Shown here in pieces: positions 32,790 to 41,827 of a stretch of DNA of 64,000 nucleotides. The stretch's first letter is position 1, and every line of letters starts with the position of its first letter. The notes below the pieces were generated by a model. That model worked only from the letters and a program-made list of their open reading frames with translations, was not told the origin of the DNA and ran no database searches. Origin of the DNA: Caballeronia cordobensis (lineage in GTDB: Bacteria; Pseudomonadota; Gammaproteobacteria; Burkholderiales; Burkholderiaceae); contig NZ_FCNY02000008.1 of the NCBI RefSeq assembly GCF_001544575.2, positions 186,001 through 250,000 on the forward strand, given 5' to 3'. The translations under genes and the position numbers were made by a program.

Positions 32790-33965
32790 ATGATCAGTAA
32801 GACGCTGAAGACCATCGCGATTCGCGCGTTGTGCGCGGCGGCCATGAGCGGCGCCGCGTGCGTCGCGCACGCCCAGGAGACGATGAAGATCGGCGTGATC
32901 GCGTCGTTATCGGGGGGCGGGACCGCGTGGGGCCTCGGGCTCCAGCGCGGCGTGCAGATCGCAATCGACCAGCTCAACGAAGCGGGCGGGTTGAAGCTCG
33001 CCGGGAAGACCTACAAGCTCGAACTGATCGCGTACGACGACCAGTACAACGCCGCGCAAGCGAAGACGGCCGCCGACCGGCTGGTCAACCGCGATCAGGT
33101 GAAGGTGATCTTCGGGCCGGTCGGATCGCCGGGCGCGCTCGGCTCGCTGCCGGTCACGCAGCCCGCGAAGGTCCTGCAGTTCGTCGACGGTTATGCGCCG
33201 CAGATCCTTCGCAATCAGTGGAAGGGCGCGTACGTATTCCGCGTCAACAACAGCACGCAGGAATTCTCGACACCGATCGTTCAATGGCTGCACAAGAACT
33301 CGCCGAACGCGAAGAAGATCGGCATGATCGCGCCGAACGACGCGACGGGCCAGTCGGGCGTGCCGATCCTCACCGAGGCGTACAAGAAGAACGGCTTCGA
33401 AGTATGGACGGATGCCTACGAGCGCGGCACGAAGGAATTCACGCCGCTGCTGCTGCGCATGATGGCGCAAAACGTCGACGTGTTCGATCTCAACGCGAAT
33501 GCGCCGGGTGAGGCGGGGCTGCTCGTCAAGCAGGCGAGGCAGGTCGGCTACAAGGGCATCATCATCCAGTCGGGCGGCGCGGGCATCGACGAGCTGATCC
33601 AGATTGCCGGGCCGCTCGCCAACGGCATGATGAAGTACGACGTGATCGATGAATCGCTGCCGCGCGTGAAGCCGTTCGTCGCCGCCTATCAGAAGAAATA
33701 CAGCGGCGTGATGAACGGCCTGGCCCCGGTGTACTACAACGCGGCGAACATGCTCTTCGAAGCGATGCGCCGCGCCGACTCGACCGACACCACGCAGATC
33801 CGCGACCAGCTCGAAAAGATGACGGGCTACGACGCGCCGATCTTCGGCAAGGTCGTGTGGACCGGCGCGAAGGACTATGGCGTCGATCATCAGTTGCTGC
33901 ACACGTTCGTCATCAAGGAGGTGACGAACGGCAAGGCATCGGTGAAGGCCGTCATCACGCCGTAA
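32790..33965 (+). CDS. Branched-chain amino acid-type ABC substrate-binding protein (LivK-like)
   Basis: 391-residue periplasmic binding protein of the Peripla_BP_6 family. The signal peptide covers residues 1-29 (ends CVAHAQ). The mature part begins ETMKIGVIASLSGGGTAWGL, typical of LivK/AmiC-like proteins, with RGVQIAIDQLNEAGG next. Related systems in Burkholderiales import aromatic and short branched acids as well as amino acids. AAGGAGATATCCGT precedes the ATG. It is the first of five importer genes; the hairpin after it (33987-34007) would let it be made in excess over the membrane parts. Confidence 0.92.
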   Translation: MISKTLKTIAIRALCAAAMSGAACVAHAQETMKIGVIASLSGGGTAWGLGLQRGVQIAIDQLNEAGGLKLAGKTYKLELIAYDDQYNAAQAKTAADRLVNRDQVKVIFGPVGSPGALGSLPVTQPAKVLQFVDGYAPQILRNQWKGAYVFRVNNSTQEFSTPIVQWLHKNSPNAKKIGMIAPNDATGQSGVPILTEAYKKNGFEVWTDAYERGTKEFTPLLLRMMAQNVDVFDLNANAPGEAGLLVKQARQVGYKGIIIQSGGAGIDELIQIAGPLANGMMKYDVIDESLPRVKPFVAAYQKKYSGVMNGLAPVYYNAANMLFEAMRRADSTDTTQIRDQLEKMTGYDAPIFGKVVWTGAKDYGVDHQLLHTFVIKEVTNGKASVKAVITP

Positions 33966-33986
33966 AGGCGCCCCTGCCGCGCGGCC

Positions 33987-34007
33987 GGCCGGCGAAGTCC
34001 GCCGGCC
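33987..34007 (+). terminator. Hairpin between LivK- and LivH-like genes (attenuator candidate)
   Basis: GGCCGGCG-AAGTC-CGCCGGCC forms a perfect 8-bp GC stem with a 5-base loop in the gap after the binding-protein gene. There is no following T run, so full termination is unlikely. Such stems often stabilise the upstream mRNA and give high binding-protein levels. Confidence 0.5.
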
Positions 34008-34052
34008 TCGCGCGTGCCGGGTTTCATCGCTGACGAGATTCAGGAGCGTTTC

Positions 34053-34922
34053 ATGTTCTCTCCCGCAGTTCTTGGCCAGGTATTCGTGGACGGTATCGGC
34101 CTGAGCGCCATCTACATCCTCATTGCGCTCGGATTCACGCTGCTGTTCGGCATCATGCGCGTCGTGAACTTCGCGCACGGCGCGTTCGCCATGCTCGGCG
34201 GCTATGCACTGTATTACCTGTACGGCGGCTTCGGTCTGCCGTATCTGATCGCGGCGCCGCTCTCGGCGCTGATCGTGGCGATCGTCGCGCTGCTGCTCGA
34301 ACGCATCGTGTATCGCTTCTTCTACCAGCGGATGTTCCAGAGCATGATCGGCCTGCTCGGGCTCGACATGGCGATCATGTACACCGCGGTGATCGTCTGG
34401 AACGCCGAGGAGCGATCGGTGCCGCCGAGCACCGATGCGCTGCTGCAGTTCGGCGGCCTCGTGTTTCCGGCTCAGAAGCTCATCATCATCGGCATTGCGG
34501 CGGTTGCGCTGCTCGCCTTCTATGTTTTCACCCACTACTCGCGCTACGGTCTCGCGATGCGCGCAGCGGCGCAGGACGTCGATATCGCCGAAGCGCAGGG
34601 CGTGAACAGCACCGCGATCTATCGTCTCGCCTTCTTCATCGCGATCTTCATGGCCGCGCTCGCGGGCGGGTTCTACGCCCAGACCTATGCGCTCTCGCCG
34701 TTCGTCGGCGAGCCGCAGTTGATGATCGCGTTCATCGTCGTGATTCTCGGGGGCATGGGCAGTATTCCCGGCGTTGCGCTCGGCGGCCTGCTGCTCGGAC
34801 TCGCAAACAGCTTTCTCGGCACCTTCTACGGCAGCGCCACGTCGATATTCGTGTCGTTTGGCGCTGTGATCCTGCTGCTGATCTTCCGCCCGTGGGGCCT
34901 GCTTGGAGCGAAAGAAGCATGA
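34053..34922 (+). CDS. Branched-chain ABC importer permease (LivH-like)
   Basis: 289-residue inner-membrane permease with about eight hydrophobic helices. The start FVDGIGLSAIYILIALGFTL and MRVVNFAHGAFAMLGGY are signature LivH segments, and the EAA-like loop around SRYGLAMRAAAQDVDIAEAQG is clear. CAGGAG seven bases before the ATG at 34053 decides the start over the in-frame ATG at 34014. Its TGA overlaps the ATG of the next gene (ATGA). It partners with the LivM-like permease. Confidence 0.92.
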   Translation: MFSPAVLGQVFVDGIGLSAIYILIALGFTLLFGIMRVVNFAHGAFAMLGGYALYYLYGGFGLPYLIAAPLSALIVAIVALLLERIVYRFFYQRMFQSMIGLLGLDMAIMYTAVIVWNAEERSVPPSTDALLQFGGLVFPAQKLIIIGIAAVALLAFYVFTHYSRYGLAMRAAAQDVDIAEAQGVNSTAIYRLAFFIAIFMAALAGGFYAQTYALSPFVGEPQLMIAFIVVILGGMGSIPGVALGGLLLGLANSFLGTFYGSATSIFVSFGAVILLLIFRPWGLLGAKEA

Positions 34923-35950
34923 ACAAACCCTCCGTTCTTCAATCCGCGCTGCGGACAGGGCTTCCGTTGCAGCCCGCGCCGCAGGCGAGCGCCTTGCGGC
35001 CCGCGCGCCGCTGGCTCGCTCATCCCGCGGTGATCGCCGTCATGCTCGTCGTGCTCGTGGCATTGCCGCTCTTCGGGCAGGACAAGTTCGTCCTCTCGGT
35101 GGCCGTCACCACGTTCATCACGGCCATCGCCGCGAGTTCGTTGCACCTCATCGTGCGCACGGGTCATGTGTCGCTCGGTCATGCCGCGTTCATGGGCATT
35201 GGCGCTTACGTATCGGCCATTTCGACGATGAACTTCGGCCTGCCGTTTCCGGTGTCGGTGTGCCTCGCGTTTCTCGCGCCCGCCGCGCTCGCGCTGATCG
35301 TCGGCCCGATTCTGCTGCGTCTGACGGGCAAATACTTCGTGCTCGTCACGCTGCTCTTCGGCGAGATCGTACGCACCGTGTTCGTCAACTGGACGAGCGT
35401 CACGGGCGGCTCGAACGGCATCTCCGGCGTGCCAGGGCCAAGCGAGTTCTTCTCGAACGCGGTGCCGTTCTATTACCTCGCGCTCGGCTTTGCAGTCGTC
35501 ATCATCGGGATCGTCGGCCGGCTGCTCGGGTCCGAAATTGGCCGGATGATCGATTCGGTGCGGGAAGGCGAATCGCTCGCGCGCTGCTCGGGCGTGCCGG
35601 TGCTGAGCACGAAGGTCGCAGTGTTCGTGCTCGCGTGCGGGATCGTCGGCGTCGCGGGTGCGTTGCAGGCGCATTTCGTTCACTACATCGATCCGACTTC
35701 GTTCGCGCTCGAACAGTCGCTGAATCTCGTGGTGATCAACGTGATCGGCGGAATGTACACGCTGATCGGGCCGATCGTCGGCACGGTGTTCGTCGTGCTG
35801 CTGCCGGAATTCCTGCGCGGCTACGTGGAACTGCAGCACGTCGTCTTCGGCATCGTGCTGATCCTCGTCATGGCGTTCTTTTCCGGCGGCATCGCCGATG
35901 CGGGCGCGCTGTTCAAACGTCTCGGCCTGGGACGCGGAGGCCGGCAATGA
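34919..35950 (+). CDS. Branched-chain ABC importer permease (LivM-like)
   Basis: 343-residue inner-membrane permease of the LivM type: hydrophobic N-terminal helix AVIAVMLVVLVALPLFG, HLIVRTGHVSLGHAAFMGIGAY and LTGKYFVLVTLLFGEIVRTV. It has a hydrophilic N-terminal tail of about 40 residues. It overlaps the LivH-like gene by 4 bp and the ATPase gene by 4 bp (both ATGA), so the three are translationally coupled. Confidence 0.92.
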   Translation: MNKPSVLQSALRTGLPLQPAPQASALRPARRWLAHPAVIAVMLVVLVALPLFGQDKFVLSVAVTTFITAIAASSLHLIVRTGHVSLGHAAFMGIGAYVSAISTMNFGLPFPVSVCLAFLAPAALALIVGPILLRLTGKYFVLVTLLFGEIVRTVFVNWTSVTGGSNGISGVPGPSEFFSNAVPFYYLALGFAVVIIGIVGRLLGSEIGRMIDSVREGESLARCSGVPVLSTKVAVFVLACGIVGVAGALQAHFVHYIDPTSFALEQSLNLVVINVIGGMYTLIGPIVGTVFVVLLPEFLRGYVELQHVVFGIVLILVMAFFSGGIADAGALFKRLGLGRGGRQ

Positions 35951-36732
35951 GCGCGCGCCTGCTCCAAATAGAAAAGTTATCGCGGCATTTCGGCGGACTT
36001 GCCGCCGTGTCGGAACTAACGTTTCACGTCAACGAGCACGAGATACTCGGCATCATCGGGCCGAATGGCGCCGGAAAAACCACGGCGATCAATCTCGTGA
36101 GCGGCATGATCCGGCCAAGCAGCGGTCATGTGCGGCTCGAAGGCGAGGACGTGACGGGACTGTTGCCGCACGTTCTCGCGCGCAAGGGGCTCGTGCGCAC
36201 GTTCCAGTCGACTACCGTGTACGGCGGGCGCACGGTCTATGAAAACGCCGTGCGCGGCGCCTTCCTCGGGATGTATCCGGGCGCGATGGCGGCGTTCTTC
36301 AATACGCGCCGTGCGCGTGCGATGCGTGCCGAAAGCGAGCACCGCGTGGCCGAGCTGCTCGAATGGCTGAACCTCGCCGAGGTCGCTTCCTTGCAAGCCG
36401 GCAGCCTGCCGTACGGCTATCAGAAGACGCTCGGCATGGTCATCACGCTTGCGGCGCGGCCGCGCATCGTGATGCTCGACGAGCCGGTCGCGGGTCTGAG
36501 CGCGGAGGAGGCCGATCACGTGCGCGACACGATCCTGAAGATCCGCGATCGCGGCATCACCGTGATCGTGATCGATCACAACATCCGTTTCATGAAGGGC
36601 CTGTGCGATCGCGTGATGGCGATGCATCAGGGCCATGAGCTGACGACCGGCGCACCGCTCGACGTGCTGGCCGATCCGAAGGTGATCGAAGCGTATCTGG
36701 GGAGGGGACATGCCGCAGCTCACGGTATCTGA
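35947..36732 (+). CDS. ABC importer ATPase (LivG-like)
   Basis: 261-residue ATP-binding subunit. Walker A is GPNGAGKTT at residues 38-46. The signature reads LPYGYQKTL, the divergent form usual in LivG rather than LSGGQ. Walker B with catalytic Glu is IVMLDEPVAGLS, and the switch His is VIDHNIRFM. The C-terminus ends in the LivG-type YLGRGHA tail. It pairs with the LivF-like ATPase, whose ATG lies 23 bp inside its 3' end. Confidence 0.93.
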   Translation: MSARLLQIEKLSRHFGGLAAVSELTFHVNEHEILGIIGPNGAGKTTAINLVSGMIRPSSGHVRLEGEDVTGLLPHVLARKGLVRTFQSTTVYGGRTVYENAVRGAFLGMYPGAMAAFFNTRRARAMRAESEHRVAELLEWLNLAEVASLQAGSLPYGYQKTLGMVITLAARPRIVMLDEPVAGLSAEEADHVRDTILKIRDRGITVIVIDHNIRFMKGLCDRVMAMHQGHELTTGAPLDVLADPKVIEAYLGRGHAAAHGI

Positions 36733-37420
36733 TCTGAACGTCCGTTACGGGCGCGTGATCGGCACGCATGGCGTGTCGTTCTCGGTCGAGGCCGGCGAGA
36801 TCTTCGCGCTCGTCGGCAGCAACGGCGCGGGCAAGAGCAGCGCGATCAAGGCGATTCTCGGCATGGCGCACTATGCGTCCGGCTCGATCACGTTCGAAGG
36901 CGAGAACATGCGCGGGCTCAAGACGAGCGAGATCGTGCGCCGCGGCATCGCTATCTCGCCGGAAGGGCGGCGCGTGTTCGGGCAGTTGTCGGTGGCGGAG
37001 AACCTTCGCATGGGTGCGTTCACGCGCCCGCGCGAAGAGGCCGATCAACGCGTCGAGCAGATCTATGCGTACTTTCCGCGTCTCAAGGAGCGCTGGAGGC
37101 AGCATGCGGCGAGTCTGAGCGGAGGCGAGCAGCAGATGCTCGCCATCGGCCGCGCGCTGATGTCGAAGCCGAAGTTGTTCCTGCTCGACGAACCGTCGCT
37201 CGGACTGGCGCCGATCGTCGTCGAACGAATCGGCGATGTGCTCGATGAAATTCGGCGCGTGGAGCAACTGACCGTGATCCTCGCGGAGCAGAACGCGCAC
37301 TGGGCGATGCATCTCGCGTCGCGCGCGGTGATTTTCGAGCTGGGCCGTTCGGTCAACACCGGTCCGACCGAGCAGTTGATGAAAGACCCCGCCGTGCAAA
37401 GCGCATATCTCGGTATCTGA
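36710..37420 (+). CDS. ABC importer ATPase (LivF-like)
   Basis: 236-residue ATP-binding subunit, the last gene of the importer operon. Walker A is GSNGAGKSS, the signature is LSGGEQQML, and Walker B is LFLLDEPSLGLAP; AEQNAHWAMHLA carries the LivF-type replacement of the switch His region. GGAGGGGAC precedes the ATG inside the LivG-like gene. A strong hairpin follows the stop codon. With the binding protein and two permeases it completes a full importer. Confidence 0.93.
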   Translation: MPQLTVSDLNVRYGRVIGTHGVSFSVEAGEIFALVGSNGAGKSSAIKAILGMAHYASGSITFEGENMRGLKTSEIVRRGIAISPEGRRVFGQLSVAENLRMGAFTRPREEADQRVEQIYAYFPRLKERWRQHAASLSGGEQQMLAIGRALMSKPKLFLLDEPSLGLAPIVVERIGDVLDEIRRVEQLTVILAEQNAHWAMHLASRAVIFELGRSVNTGPTEQLMKDPAVQSAYLGI

Positions 37421-37444
37421 TTGCGGCGATCGCTGCATGAGAGA

Positions 37445-37465
37445 CGGGCTGCCGCCGGCAGCCCG
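37445..37465. terminator. Bidirectional terminator hairpin
   Basis: CGGGCTGCC-GCC-GGCAGCCCG is a perfect 9-bp stem with a 3-base loop, located between the convergent LivF-like and SMP-30 genes. It is followed by CTTCGTT on the plus strand. Position and stem strength make it a likely terminator for both directions. Confidence 0.7.
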
Positions 37466-37487
37466 CTTCGTTAAGAAGACAACACGA

Positions 37488-38399
37488 TCACGGCCACTGC
37501 GCGCCGCGCTGGCCCACATAGACCGCGATCAACGATGACGCCGTGGTCACGAACAGGCGATTACGTTTCGGCCCGCCGAACGTGAGGTTGGTCGCGACTT
37601 CCGGCAGATGGATCTTGCCGAGCAGCGCGCCGTCGGGGGCATAGCAGTGCACGCCGTCGCCGGCCGTGGTCCACACGTTGCCTTCGGTATCGACGCGAAA
37701 GCCATCCGCCACGCCGGGGGAAATCGTCGCGAACACGCGTGGACGCACGAGGCGCGCACCGTCCACGACATCGAACGCGACGATGTGATGCGGGCCGTTC
37801 GGGTCGTGCGAGACGCCCGAATCGGCGATGTAGAGAATCGACTCGTCCGGCGAGAACGCGAGCCCGTTCGGCTTCACGAGTTCGCTGGTGGCGATGCGCA
37901 GTTCACGCGTCGCGGGATCGAGCCGGAACACATGGTTCGCGCCGATTTCGCTTTTCGCCTTGTCGCCGGTGTAATCGCTGAGGATGCCGTAGTCGGGGTC
38001 GCTGAACCAGATGCTGTCATCGGACTTCACGACGATGTCGTTCGGCGAGTTGAGGCGCTTGCCTTCGAAGCGGTCCGCGAGTACCGTGATCGTGCCGTCG
38101 TGCTCCGTTCGCGTGACGCGACGGCCGCCGCTCTCGCAGGTCAGAAGACGTCCCTGACGGTCGCGCGTGTTGCCGTTGGCGTTGTTGGACGGATAGCGAT
38201 ACACCGTTGCCGGCGCGCCTTCCACCCAGCGCATGATGCGGTTGTTCGGGATGTCGCTCCACAGCAGGCATTCGCTGTCGGCGAACCACACCGGACCTTC
38301 GGGCCAGCGCATGCCGGTATGCAGCACTTCGATACGCGCATTCGCGACGATGCTCTGGCGGAAGCGTTCGTAATCGACTATTTCGAATTCTGGACTCAA
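37488..38399 (-). CDS. SMP-30/gluconolactonase family protein
   Basis: 303-residue beta-propeller lactonase homologue. Metal ligands are visible: Glu in RWPEGPVWF, Asn in RLNSPNDIVV and Asp in LYIADSGVS. It would hydrolyse a sugar-type or other lactone in the cytoplasm. The start is a TTG at 38399 with AAGGAGACGAAC directly upstream; no ATG or GTG nearby has such a site, and the longer frame runs into the neighbouring gene. It is closely related to the SMP-30 gene at 59980 and less so to that at 52451. It lies downstream of the flavin reductase gene in the same direction, probably in one unit. Confidence 0.87.
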   Translation of the reverse strand: MSPEFEIVDYERFRQSIVANARIEVLHTGMRWPEGPVWFADSECLLWSDIPNNRIMRWVEGAPATVYRYPSNNANGNTRDRQGRLLTCESGGRRVTRTEHDGTITVLADRFEGKRLNSPNDIVVKSDDSIWFSDPDYGILSDYTGDKAKSEIGANHVFRLDPATRELRIATSELVKPNGLAFSPDESILYIADSGVSHDPNGPHHIVAFDVVDGARLVRPRVFATISPGVADGFRVDTEGNVWTTAGDGVHCYAPDGALLGKIHLPEVATNLTFGGPKRNRLFVTTASSLIAVYVGQRGAQWP

Positions 38400-38434
38400 G
38401 TTCGTCTCCTTTCTTTGGGTGTATCGACGGGCGG

Positions 38435-39070
38435 CTAGCGGTTGTCTTTCGCATTCCACGTATCGACGGGAATCGTGGGCATCTCGAAGACATCCGCCAT
38501 GCGCAGGTAATGGTGACCGTGCATGCGGCCGACGAGCTGAAGCCGTTGCGTATCGATCCAGCAGCGTTGCGCGTCGAGCACCGCTTCGTCGGGGACGTGC
38601 ATCGCGAGCACTTCGCCGAGCACGAGCGAACGCCGCGTGCCGAGCGCGATGATCTGCATCAGCCGGCATTCGAACGACACGCGGCTTTCAGCGATGCGCG
38701 GCGTGCGGATCAGCGTGGACGGCGCCGGCGTGAGGCCCGCTTCCGCGAACTCGTCCACCGCCGGACCGAACTCGATCGCGGTGATGTTCATCTGCTCGAC
38801 GCAGTCGGCGCTCACGAGATTGACGACGAATTCCTTCTGCAAACGCACGTTCTCTCCGGTGTCCTTGCGGTCCGAATCGGAACGATGATTGATCGCGAAA
38901 CCCAGCGTCGGCGGGTCTTCGGCGAAGACATTGAAGAACGAGAAGGGCGCGGCGTTGGGCTTGCCGTTCGCGTCGATGGTCGATACCCATGCGATCGGAC
39001 GCGGCGTGACCGTCGACGACAACAGCTTGTAACGCTCGATCGGTTTGAAGCGGGAGAACTCGAAATACAT
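38435..39070 (-). CDS. Flavin reductase family protein (FMN-binding split barrel)
   Basis: 211-residue flavin reductase-like protein. The conserved block LLSSTVTPRPIAWVSTID, then GKPNAAPFSFFNVFAEDPP, and TGENVRLQKEFVVNLVS identify the DIM6/NTAB-type split-barrel fold that binds FMN. It may supply reduced flavin to an oxygenase, but no partner monooxygenase is encoded in the island, so it may act directly on a substrate. GAAGGAACGTC precedes the ATG. The divergent promoter region shared with the MFS gene holds island operator 5. Confidence 0.87.
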   Translation of the reverse strand: MYFEFSRFKPIERYKLLSSTVTPRPIAWVSTIDANGKPNAAPFSFFNVFAEDPPTLGFAINHRSDSDRKDTGENVRLQKEFVVNLVSADCVEQMNITAIEFGPAVDEFAEAGLTPAPSTLIRTPRIAESRVSFECRLMQIIALGTRRSLVLGEVLAMHVPDEAVLDAQRCWIDTQRLQLVGRMHGHHYLRMADVFEMPTIPVDTWNAKDNR

Positions 39071-39112
39071 GACGTTCCTTCGGCAAGCGCGCGGGCGCGT
39101 TGCGTCTCGTGT

Positions 39113-39139
39113 AAATATAGATTATATAATGCATTATAT
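39113..39139. promoter_or_regulatory. Island operator 5: two overlapping AT-rich palindromes
   Basis: AATATAGATTATATA (39114-39128) matches operator 1 at 13 of 15 bases. It overlaps ATATAATGCATTATAT (39124-39139), a perfect 16-bp palindrome. The site lies between divergent flavin reductase and MFS genes, about 43 bp from the first start and 96 bp from the second, so one regulator could control both units. Confidence 0.6.
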
Positions 39140-39234
39140 GTGTTGCATCCGTCAACGAAGCCCATAGAAGCATCGCATCGGAACCAGACGAAAGTCCACA
39201 CGGCGACGAAACCGTCGTCAATCAGGAGACAAGC

Positions 39235-40548
39235 ATGCAATCTGTCGATCCCGCTTCGGCGGTGTCTTCGCATCACGCTGCGGCACCGGGTGTCTCGATC
39301 TATGGGCGCATCACGCGCCGGCTTCTGCCCTTGCTGTTCATCTGCTATGTGGCGTGCTACCTCGACCGCGTCAACATCGGTTTCGCGAAGCTGCAGATGG
39401 CGTCGGATCTAAGCTTCAGCGATACGGTGTACGGGCTCGGCGCGGGCATGTTCTTCATCGGCTATCTTGCGTTCGAAACGCCGAGCAACATGATTCTGTA
39501 TCGCGTGGGCGCGCGGCGATGGCTCGCCCGCATCATGGTGACCTGGGGCGTCATCTCGGCGGCGATGCTTTTCGTCCGGACGCCCGGCGCGTTCTACACA
39601 ACGCGCTTTTTGCTGGGCGTCGCGGAAGCGGGCTTCTTTCCGGGCGTGGTGCTGTATTTGACGCAATGGTTTCCGTCGCGCCGGCGCGCTGGCGTCGTCG
39701 CGATCTTCATGACGGGCATTCCGGTATCGGGCGTGCTTGGCGGGCCGCTCTCGGGCTGGATCATGAGCAGCATGGGCGGCACCGGCGGCCTGGCATCGTG
39801 GCAATGGCTGTTTCTGATCGAGGCGCTGCCGTCCATCGTGCTCGCGGGCGTGCTCTGGAAAGCGCTTCCCGAACGCGTGGCCGATGTCGACTGGCTGAGC
39901 GCTGCGGAAAAAGGGTGGGTGCAGTCGCAACTCGACGCCGAGCACGATGCGAAGCCCGATGCGTCCCTGCGCCAGATGTTCACCGACGCGCGTGTATGGC
40001 TCTGCGTGCTGATCAACTTCTGCATCGCGACCGGGCAGTACGGCGTCAGCTTCTGGCTGCCGACGCTGATCAAGCGTCTCGGGCTGCACGACAACTTTCA
40101 GATCGGCTATCTCAGCGCGATTCCCTACCTGGCGGGCGTCATCGCAATGCTGATGCTCTCGCGCACCGGCGACCGGCTGCGCGAGCGCCGCTGGCATGTG
40201 GCCGCGCCCGCGCTGGTCGGCGCCGCGGGCTTCGTGCTCAGCACGTTCCTGCAGCACGACACGACACTCGCGCTGGCCGCGCTGACCATCGCGACCGGCG
40301 GCGTCATGGCGACGCTGCCGCTGTTCTGGTGTCTGCCGACATCCTTTTTGAAGGGCGCATCCGGTGCGGCGGGCATCGGGCTCATCAATTCGGTCGGCGC
40401 GCTGGCCGGCTTCGTGAGCCCGCTCTTGACCGGCGTGCTGAACGACTTCACGCATGACGCGCGCTATGGCGTCGCCATGCTGGCCGCGTGGCTCGTGCTC
40501 GGCGCGGCGCTGGTGCTGCGGTTGCCGCGGGCGCTGGTCAACCGGTAG
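39235..40548 (+). CDS. MFS transporter, ACS type
   Basis: 437-residue, 12-helix transporter. ITRRLLPLLFICYVACYLDRVNIGFAKLQM (seen in segments) at helix 1 and GVAEAGFFPGVVLYLTQWFPSRRRA in the helix 4-5 region are classic for the phthalate/tartrate/hydroxyphenylacetate branch of the ACS family. It probably imports an organic acid. CAGGAGACAAGC precedes the ATG. It is followed by an acyl-CoA dehydrogenase gene 50 bp downstream in the same unit. It differs from the other two island carriers, so the island may handle several acids. Confidence 0.9.
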   Translation: MQSVDPASAVSSHHAAAPGVSIYGRITRRLLPLLFICYVACYLDRVNIGFAKLQMASDLSFSDTVYGLGAGMFFIGYLAFETPSNMILYRVGARRWLARIMVTWGVISAAMLFVRTPGAFYTTRFLLGVAEAGFFPGVVLYLTQWFPSRRRAGVVAIFMTGIPVSGVLGGPLSGWIMSSMGGTGGLASWQWLFLIEALPSIVLAGVLWKALPERVADVDWLSAAEKGWVQSQLDAEHDAKPDASLRQMFTDARVWLCVLINFCIATGQYGVSFWLPTLIKRLGLHDNFQIGYLSAIPYLAGVIAMLMLSRTGDRLRERRWHVAAPALVGAAGFVLSTFLQHDTTLALAALTIATGGVMATLPLFWCLPTSFLKGASGAAGIGLINSVGALAGFVSPLLTGVLNDFTHDARYGVAMLAAWLVLGAALVLRLPRALVNR

Positions 40549-40598
40549 GGCGCACGGCGGCCCGCGTTCCTCTCACGTATTTCACGAAGGACTTTTCG

Positions 40599-41801
40599 AT
40601 GACGACAGAAGCGAATCACGAGTCAGGCGAGGACATCGGCATTTCCGTCACACGCGAGGATTACGCGGATCTGCGCGATGCGGTGCGCCGCATCTGCCGC
40701 GATTTTCCGGGCGACTACTGGCGCAAGCTCGACAACGAGCGCGGATATCCGACCGAATTCGTGAATGCGCTGACTGCCGGCGGTTTTCTGGGCGCGCTGA
40801 TCCCCGAAGCGTACGGCGGCTCCGGCATGCCGCTGCGCGCCGCCGCCGTGATTCTCGAAGAGATCAATGCGAGCGGCTGCGTCGCGAGTCCCGCGCATGC
40901 GCAGATGTACATCATGGGTACGCTTCTGCGACACGGCAGCGAGACGCAGAAGCGCCGCTATCTGCCGGAGATCGCGTCGGGTGCGCTGCGGCTCCAGGCG
41001 TTCGGCGTGACCGAGCCGACCACCGGATCGGATACGACGCAACTGAGAACGCGCGCGGAACGGCGCGGCGACGTCTATGTCGTGAACGGACAGAAGGTAT
41101 GGACGTCGCGCGCGCTCCATTCGGATCTGATGCTGCTGCTGGTTCGCACGACGCCGGCGGCGCAGTGCGCGAAACGAACCGATGGTTTGTCGACGCTGCT
41201 CGTCGATCTGCGCGAGGCGAAGGGCAGGGGCATCGATATCCGGCCGATCCCGGCGATGATCAATCACAACACGACCGAGATCTTCATCGAGAATCTCGAA
41301 GTGCCGGTCGAAAACCTGATCGGCGAGGAGGGCAAGGGCTTTCGCTACATCCTCGACGGCATGAATGCCGAGCGGATTCTCGTGGCGCAGGAGTGCATCG
41401 GCGATGGCCGCTGGCTGCTGAAAAAGGCCGTCGATTATGCGAACGAGCGCAAGGTGTTCGGACGTGCGATCGGACAGAATCAGGGTGTGCAGTTCCCGCT
41501 CGCGCGCGCCTACATGGAACTCGAAGCCGCCGATCTGATGGCGCGCAAGGCCGCGGCGCTATTCGAGGCGGGGCAGCCGTGCGGGGCCGAAGCGAACATG
41601 GCTAAGCTGCTCGCGTCCGAGGCGACCTGGCACGCCGCCGATACCGCGCTGCAAACGCACGGCGGTTTTGGTTATGCCGAGGAATACGGCATTGAACGCA
41701 AGTGGCGCGAAGCGCGGCTTTATCAGACCGCGCCCATCTCGACGAACCTCATTCTTGCGTATCTCGGCGAGCATGTTCTCGGGCTGCCGCGGTCGTATTG
41801 A
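40599..41801 (+). CDS. Acyl-CoA dehydrogenase family protein
   Basis: 400-residue flavin-dependent acyl-CoA dehydrogenase. FAD and substrate motifs are clear: FGVTEPTTGSDTTQLRTRA, and the C-terminal QTHGGFGYAEEYGIERKWRE. At the medium-chain-type catalytic position it has LYQTAPIST instead of YEGT; a Glu in the YAEEYG region may serve instead, as in isovaleryl-CoA-type enzymes. GAAGGACTTTTCG precedes the ATG at 40599. Its place behind an organic-acid carrier fits alpha,beta-desaturation of the CoA ester made by the CoA-transferases. Confidence 0.9.
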   Translation: MTTEANHESGEDIGISVTREDYADLRDAVRRICRDFPGDYWRKLDNERGYPTEFVNALTAGGFLGALIPEAYGGSGMPLRAAAVILEEINASGCVASPAHAQMYIMGTLLRHGSETQKRRYLPEIASGALRLQAFGVTEPTTGSDTTQLRTRAERRGDVYVVNGQKVWTSRALHSDLMLLLVRTTPAAQCAKRTDGLSTLLVDLREAKGRGIDIRPIPAMINHNTTEIFIENLEVPVENLIGEEGKGFRYILDGMNAERILVAQECIGDGRWLLKKAVDYANERKVFGRAIGQNQGVQFPLARAYMELEAADLMARKAAALFEAGQPCGAEANMAKLLASEATWHAADTALQTHGGFGYAEEYGIERKWREARLYQTAPISTNLILAYLGEHVLGLPRSY

Positions 41802-41827
41802 TGCGCGAACGTTTCGCGGCGCGTGCC

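Noticed and set aside
32907-34535. A 542-codon open frame on the minus strand
   Set aside because: It is antisense to the LivK- and LivH-like genes, and the protein has no family features.
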